Below, one piece after another: positions 5,882 through 9,797 of a stretch of 9,797 nt of DNA. Origin of the DNA: an uncultured Desulfovibrio sp. (GTDB taxonomy: Bacteria > Desulfobacterota > Desulfovibrionia > Desulfovibrionales > Desulfovibrionaceae); contig URTO01000047.1 in the NCBI GenBank assembly GCA_900550745.1, positions 1-9,797 of the forward strand. Direction: 5' to 3'. Below the pieces are notes generated by a model that was given only the letters and a program-made list of their open reading frames with translations, was not told the origin of the DNA and searched no databases. A program made the translations under genes and the position numbers. Every line of letters begins with the position of its first letter. Position 1 is the stretch's first letter.

Positions 5882-7650
5882 ACAGGCTTCCCGACATCGG
5901 AAAGGTCAGCGATCTCCGGCTCGGCGACCATCCCGGCTTCGATGCGTGGTTCTACAGCTTTTGCGCAGAAAACAACATCGAGCACGGCATCAACCCCAGC
6001 GGCGTCGCCAGCCCGGAGCAGCTCCGTTTCATGGTCGCCCTAGACGAGCGGCAGGTGTACGCGCCGTGTTCCGACGCCACATTCCGGGAACTGGCGGCCT
6101 CCTTCCACCTCCGCAGTTTTCCGCCCCGCGTGCGCAGCCAGTATATTGCGGCATGGCGCTCCATCATCCGGGTCGTCCGCTACGAAAAAGACCGCCAGAA
6201 GCGCCGCGACATGATCAACTACTGCCGCCACCGCTTCCGGGGCTGCCTCGCGCTCGGCAACATCCTGCCCTCTCGCCTCGTCAAGCGGCTGGTCACCACG
6301 CTCATCAGCCATTTCGACGCGGGCGATCCGTGGCTGAACGAACGCCTGTTCTACAACGAAACGCTCGCCTCCTTCCTCCGTTCGCAGGCCCTGCAGAAGG
6401 CCCTCGGACGCCTGCCCGACGGCCTGAGCGCCGAGGGCATCCCCGATCTGCGCCGCGCGCTGGATCTGGCTGAGCTGGCCCGCCTCTTCCACCTTGCCGG
6501 GCGCTCGCACCGCACCCTCACCCAGCTCATCCACAACTGCGCGGCGGCGGAAAGCGGCAAGTGCGGGTTCCCGGACATCTTTACCGGTTCCGAAGCCTTC
6601 ATCCCGCAGGTGGAGGAGCTTTTCCCCGGCCCGCCGCGCACGTTCCTCTACATCTGCGCGATGGAGGGCGGCCTTGCCCTTGATCTGCGGATCATCCAGA
6701 CGCTGCTGCGGCTGGGGCACAAGGTCATCCTGACGCTCAAGGAAGCGCCGGTCTACTACGCCCCGACCATCTGGGACATGGATCGTGACCCCCTGCTGGT
6801 GGACAGCCTGCCGGAATCCCATCTGTTCAAGGCTCCGGCCGCATCCAAGAACGAACTGCTCCGCCGCCTGCGGGAAAACCGCCTGCTCATCATTTCGGAC
6901 GGCACGGGCGAGCGGCTCAACCTGTACCGCACCTCGGTCACCTTCGCCCGCGCATGGAAAGAAAGCGACGCCGTCATCGCCCGCGGACGCTGCAACCGCG
7001 ACGTGCTCCTCGGCACGAGCCACCTCTTCACCCGCGACGTCTTCTGTTTCTGGGAGGATCGCGGCGAAGTGCGCATGCAGCTCAAGCCCCATGCGCCCGG
7101 CATCCGCAAGTTCAGCGAGCAGGCGCTCACGGCCAAGGCCCGGACCATCATCAAGAGCATGCGCGCCTCCAAGGACAGCGGCAAGGCCGTGATGTTCTAC
7201 AGTTGCATCATCGGCAGCATCCCCGGCCAGACCGCCACGGCGATCAAGGTGGCGGACACGTTCGTCCGGTCGCTGCGGGAGCGGCTTGATCAGGTCTTCA
7301 TCATCAACCCGGCGGAATATTTCGAGCCCGGCATGGACGGGGACGATCTCATGTTCATGTGGGAGCAGGTGCAGCGCAGCGGGCTCATCAACATCTGGCG
7401 CTTCCAGAGCATGGAGGACATCGAGGCCAGCTTCGGGCTCATGGGGCTCAAGGTCCCGCCCGTCTGGTCGGGCAAGGACGCCACCTTCTCCACCGGATGC
7501 ACCAAGGAAATGCGCATCGCTCTGGACATGCAGCGCTCCCATCCCGAACTCCAGATCGTCGGCCCCGGCCCGGAAAAATTCTTCCGCCGCGGCGACTACG
7601 GCGTCGGCAAGTTCTTTGACGCCACCATCTCCAACGCCTATCAGGAATAG
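5878..7650 (+). CDS. Putative divergent DUF89/ARMT1-like protein with extra C-terminal domain
   Basis: Encodes 590 residues, with no signal peptide or membrane helix visible, so probably cytoplasmic. Residues 1-245 are mainly helical and charged. Residues 250-395 read like the DUF89 (ARMT1-type, metal-dependent carbohydrate-phosphatase) fold: FLYICAMEGGLALDL (256-270), LGHKVILTLKEAP (279-291), PTIWD (296-300), SDGTGERLNLY (340-350) and SDAVIARGRCN (363-373). Set against the DUF89 pattern from memory, the metal-binding Asp-Asn of DNAG is replaced by Ala261-Met262, and the Asn-Asp after KxxP by Tyr294-Ala295; Asp300 is kept, and the usual KGxGN becomes RGRCN. Residues 437-580 form a second well-ordered block (FYSCIIGSIPGQT, INPAEYFEPGMD, DATFSTGCTKEM, YGVGKFF) that I cannot name. 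ATG 5878 overlaps the nadK stop by four bases, indicating translational coupling. The gene is surely real; the DUF89 link is moderate, and an active phosphatase should not be assumed. Confidence 0.6.
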   Translation: MNRLPDIGKVSDLRLGDHPGFDAWFYSFCAENNIEHGINPSGVASPEQLRFMVALDERQVYAPCSDATFRELAASFHLRSFPPRVRSQYIAAWRSIIRVVRYEKDRQKRRDMINYCRHRFRGCLALGNILPSRLVKRLVTTLISHFDAGDPWLNERLFYNETLASFLRSQALQKALGRLPDGLSAEGIPDLRRALDLAELARLFHLAGRSHRTLTQLIHNCAAAESGKCGFPDIFTGSEAFIPQVEELFPGPPRTFLYICAMEGGLALDLRIIQTLLRLGHKVILTLKEAPVYYAPTIWDMDRDPLLVDSLPESHLFKAPAASKNELLRRLRENRLLIISDGTGERLNLYRTSVTFARAWKESDAVIARGRCNRDVLLGTSHLFTRDVFCFWEDRGEVRMQLKPHAPGIRKFSEQALTAKARTIIKSMRASKDSGKAVMFYSCIIGSIPGQTATAIKVADTFVRSLRERLDQVFIINPAEYFEPGMDGDDLMFMWEQVQRSGLINIWRFQSMEDIEASFGLMGLKVPPVWSGKDATFSTGCTKEMRIALDMQRSHPELQIVGPGPEKFFRRGDYGVGKFFDATISNAYQE

Positions 7651-7652
7651 CC

Positions 7653-8285
7653 ATGACCACACCCACGCAACTGTTCACGCTTCTGGATGCCTGTTTCGAC
7701 GCCCAAAACGAAGCCACGGCCCTCTGGCACAGCCAGGAACCCGAAGCCGCCGACGTCGCCCCCGACGCCCCAGCCTCCCCCGATGTGCTCCTTGCCCTCG
7801 TCCGCGCGCAGCACCTGCGGAATTTCCGGCTCTGGCACATTGAGGACACGGCCCGCCGCCGCGACGTGACGCCCGACGTCATCGCAGACTGCAAGTACCG
7901 CATCGACAGGCTCAATCAGGAGCGCAACGACCGCATAGAGCGCGTGGACGCCTGCCTCGTGGCCCTGCTCTCCCCGCTGCTCCCGGCCTCGCCCGCGCCG
8001 CACATCAATACGGAATCCCTCGGCATGGCCATCGACCGCCTTTCCATCCTCAGCCTCAAGATCTGGCACATGGACGAGCAGGTCAGGCGCACCGACGTGA
8101 CTCCCGAACACATCGCCTCCTGCGAAAAGAAGCTCGCGGTCCTCAAGGAGCAGCGCGCCGACCTCAGCCTTGCCGTCAAGCACCTCGTCACCGAGTTCAT
8201 CGAGGGGGCCAAGACCCCCAAGCTGTATTTCCAGTTCAAGATGTACAACGACCCCACGTTGAACCCTGAGCTGTATGGAAAATAG
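7653..8285 (+). CDS. DUF4254 family protein
   Basis: Encodes 210 residues, about the family's usual length. The match rests on RNFRLWHIEDTARRRDVTP (56-74), IDRLNQERNDRIERVD (84-99), IDRLSILSLKIWHM (127-140) and the end block YFQFKMYNDPTLNPELYG (192-209), all typical of DUF4254, a family of unknown function. The protein is helical with no membrane segment or signal peptide. Two stretches repeat without gaps at a 77-residue offset: W61-H62 with W138-H139, DVTP 71-74 with 148-151, Cys80 with Cys157, Arg91 with Arg168. A further LWH at 24-26 may be a remnant of the same unit. The ATG is 2 bp after the preceding stop, with AGGAA five bases upstream, so it is cotranscribed with nadK. From memory, DUF4254 genes in other bacteria often sit near LPS or glycosyltransferase genes; here gmhA is divergent and nearby. 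Role unknown. Confidence 0.82.
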   Translation: MTTPTQLFTLLDACFDAQNEATALWHSQEPEAADVAPDAPASPDVLLALVRAQHLRNFRLWHIEDTARRRDVTPDVIADCKYRIDRLNQERNDRIERVDACLVALLSPLLPASPAPHINTESLGMAIDRLSILSLKIWHMDEQVRRTDVTPEHIASCEKKLAVLKEQRADLSLAVKHLVTEFIEGAKTPKLYFQFKMYNDPTLNPELYGK

Positions 8286-8293
8286 ATGAGAAT

Positions 8294-8346
8294 CGGGGAG
8301 GGGAAGGAGAACCTTTCTGAAGAAAGGCTTCTCCTTCCCCTCCCCG
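8294..8346 (+). terminator. Strong hairpin terminator after the nadK operon
   Basis: Left arm 8294-8318 and right arm 8321-8346 pair over 25 bases with one bulged C (8328) and a GA centre; outer arms are CGGGGAGGGGAAGGAGAA and its complement, and the core is CCTTTCT..AGAAAGG. It starts 8 bases after the DUF4254 stop codon. A C-rich tract follows, then CAAGACTTTCATCTTTTT (8358-8375), which may supply the U-rich end. It should separate the nadK operon from gatB. Confidence 0.8.
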
Positions 8347-8474
8347 AACCCCACCCCTTCCTCTCCCAAGACTTTCATCTTTTTGGGTGAGGCGCTTCGT
8401 CAGCCGTGCGGCAGGGCAAAAGGGGTGTCGTCAGAAAACATATTGAGAATCGTTCGGCCTTTCGGAGTCGCCCT

Positions 8475-9746
8475 ATGTCCGCTTATGAAACCGTCATCGG
8501 CCTTGAAGTGCATGTCCACCTCTGCACCAAATCCAAGCTGTTCTGCTCCTGCCCCACGACGTTCGGGGTGGAGCCCAATACCAACGTCTGTGAGGTGTGC
8601 GCCGGGATGCCGGGCGTGCTGCCCGTCCTGAACCAGACCGCCGTGGAGTACGCCACCCGCGCGGGCCTTGCCCTTAACTGCACCATCAACAACGATTCGG
8701 TGTTCGCCCGCAAGAACTACTTCTACCCCGACATGCCGTACAATTACCAGATTTCGCAGTTCGAGCGCCCGCTGTGCGAATTCGGGCATCTGGACATCAA
8801 TGTCGGCGGCGAGGCCAAGCGCATCGGCATCACCCGCATCCACATGGAAACCGACGCGGGCAAGAACATCCACGAAGGCGACCACAGCTATCTTGACCTC
8901 AACCGCGCCGCCGTGCCGCTTATCGAAATCGTGAGCGAGCCCGATATGCGCAGCGCCGAGGAAGCGGTGGCCTATCTCAAGGCCCTGCACGCCATCGTGG
9001 TCTACCTCGGCATCACGGACGGCAACATGGAGGAAGGCAGCTTCCGTTGCGACGCCAACGTATCCATCCGTCCCAAAGGTGCGGCCGAGTTCGGCACCCG
9101 CACCGAGCTCAAGAATCTGAACTCGTTCCGCCATGTGCAGAAGGCCATTGAGTACGAAGTTGCCCGCCAGCAGGATGTTCTGGAGGATGGGGACAAGGTG
9201 GTTCAGGAGACCCGCCTGTTCGACAGCGTGAAGGGCATCACCATGTCCATGCGCGACAAGGAAGAGGCGCACGACTACCGCTATTTCCCCGACCCGGATC
9301 TCGTGCCCGTACACATCACGGATGAGCAGCTCGAAAGCTGGAAGGCCAGCCTTCCCGAACTGCCCGCGCAGCGCCGCCGCCGGTTCATGGAAGAATGGAA
9401 GCTCCCCGAACAGGATGCGGACATCATCACGTCCGACCGCGCGCAGGCCGATCTGTTTGAGGCGGCGGTGGCCCTGTACAATGAGCCGCGCAAGATAGCC
9501 AATTACATGACCGGCCCCATGCTCCGCGAGATCAACCAGACCGGCGTGGCGCTTAAAGACTCCGCCCTCAGGCCCGAAGCCCTTGCCGAACTCGCCAAGA
9601 TCGTTGACGGCGGCCTTATCAGCGCCAAGATCGCACAGGATATTTTCAGCGAAGTGTACGCCAACGGCGTCATGCCCGAAGCCTATGTCCGCGAAAAGGG
9701 CCTTGTGCAGGTGTCCGACACTTCTTTATCGAACAAATCGCCTTAG
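8475..9746 (+). CDS. gatB: Aspartyl/glutamyl-tRNA amidotransferase subunit B, C-terminally truncated
   Basis: Encodes 423 residues of GatB, the kinase-like and tRNA-binding subunit of GatCAB, which converts Glu-tRNA(Gln) and/or Asp-tRNA(Asn) to the amide forms. Motifs: ETVIGLEVHVHL at the N-terminus; Cys24, Cys26, Cys39 and Cys42 as a probable zinc site; ARKNYFYPDMPYNYQISQ (78-95); RIHMETDAGK (121-130); the GatB signature DLNRAAVPLIEIVSEPD (141-157); and DYRYFPDPDL (267-276). Glu11, His13, Glu125 and Glu151 fit the metal-site residues of known GatB structures. The helical tail domain is present up to EKGLVQVSDTS (407-417) and then ends LSNKSP-stop. Family members are usually about 475-480 residues, so roughly 50 residues of the tail domain are missing. 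ATG 8475 has GGAG seven bases upstream; an open extension to 8406 is not family-like. It probably has its own promoter after the terminator at 8294-8346. Gene identity is certain; whether the product works is not. Confidence 0.95.
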   Translation: MSAYETVIGLEVHVHLCTKSKLFCSCPTTFGVEPNTNVCEVCAGMPGVLPVLNQTAVEYATRAGLALNCTINNDSVFARKNYFYPDMPYNYQISQFERPLCEFGHLDINVGGEAKRIGITRIHMETDAGKNIHEGDHSYLDLNRAAVPLIEIVSEPDMRSAEEAVAYLKALHAIVVYLGITDGNMEEGSFRCDANVSIRPKGAAEFGTRTELKNLNSFRHVQKAIEYEVARQQDVLEDGDKVVQETRLFDSVKGITMSMRDKEEAHDYRYFPDPDLVPVHITDEQLESWKASLPELPAQRRRRFMEEWKLPEQDADIITSDRAQADLFEAAVALYNEPRKIANYMTGPMLREINQTGVALKDSALRPEALAELAKIVDGGLISAKIAQDIFSEVYANGVMPEAYVREKGLVQVSDTSLSNKSP

Positions 9747-9797
9747 AGCAACCGCCGATATATCTTGTGCAGGCCGTGAATGAGCTTGCAAACGGTC
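9726..9797. other. Lower-GC segment replacing the end of gatB, running off the window
   Basis: From about 9722 the sequence no longer reads as GatB in any of the three forward frames and GC drops to about 47% (36 of 76 bases), against a clearly higher value in gatB. A plus frame, offset by two from gatB, stays open to the edge and reads IEQIALEQPPIYLVQAVNEL. A minus frame entering from the right edge also reads openly and stops at 9728-9726. I recognise neither. It may be the end of a mobile element, a rearranged neighbour or an assembly join. Confidence 0.45.

Noticed and set aside
6040..7662. 540-codon minus-strand open frame opposite the DUF89-like gene
   Set aside because: It lies antisense to a coherent coding frame with good start signals and operon spacing, and its translation shows no family-like features.
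8366..8474. Promoter or riboswitch/T-box in the gatB leader
   Set aside because: CATATT at 8439-8444 resembles a -10 box but has no -35 partner, and the leader is too short and lacks T-box features.
8400..9314. 304-codon minus-strand open frame opposite gatB
   Set aside because: It is antisense to gatB, whose plus frame is unmistakable along this stretch.
1..9797. CRISPR array, tRNA, rRNA, complete insertion sequence or defence system
   Set aside because: I saw no regularly spaced repeats, no tRNA-like cloverleaf and no transposase, integrase or defence gene; only the segment after 9725 hints at a mobile element.

Overview
The window is GC-rich, densely coded bacterial DNA. It carries a gmhA-type heptose isomerase, so the host is very probably Gram-negative with LPS. 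The gene set (hemC, FmdB-type zinc ribbon, gmhA, NAD kinase, a DUF89-like protein, DUF4254, gatB, a Lon-family protease) and the purine/pyrimidine-biased hairpins at gene ends suggest the sulfate-reducing Desulfovibrionaceae (Desulfovibrio/Bilophila-like). This assignment is inference from protein character and repeat style; there is no rRNA or other taxonomic marker.

Layout. Everything left of about 4790 is on the minus strand and everything right of about 5010 is on the plus strand, with a 223-bp divergent intergenic region between. Minus strand, in transcription order: gmhA (4788-4180), an FmdB-type zinc-ribbon protein 22 bp downstream (4157-3921), hemC after a 137-bp gap (3783-2857), and a Lon-like ATP-dependent protease after a 209-bp gap (2647-182). 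Plus strand: nadK (5012-5881), a 590-residue putative divergent DUF89/ARMT1-like protein whose ATG overlaps the nadK stop (5878-7650), a DUF4254 protein 2 bp further on (7653-8285), a strong hairpin terminator, then gatB (8475-9746).

Functions. Most genes are household: tetrapyrrole synthesis (hemC, feeding siroheme, heme and corrinoids), heptose synthesis for LPS core (gmhA), NADP supply (nadK), proteolysis (Lon-like) and tRNA-dependent amidation (gatB). The less understood part is the tight nadK / DUF89-like / DUF4254 operon. The DUF89-like protein appears to have lost the Asp-Asn metal pair expected of its family and carries a further conserved-looking C-terminal region. The DUF4254 protein contains a clear ungapped internal duplication.

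Oddities. GatB stops about 50 residues short of its usual length, where sequence resemblance ends abruptly and GC content falls, so something foreign or rearranged probably begins near 9725 and runs out of the window. Long hairpins with a shared CTTTC..GAAAG core recur at four gene ends or gaps. gmhA contains a run of nine G on its sense strand. I saw no tRNA, rRNA, CRISPR array, complete insertion sequence or defence system.
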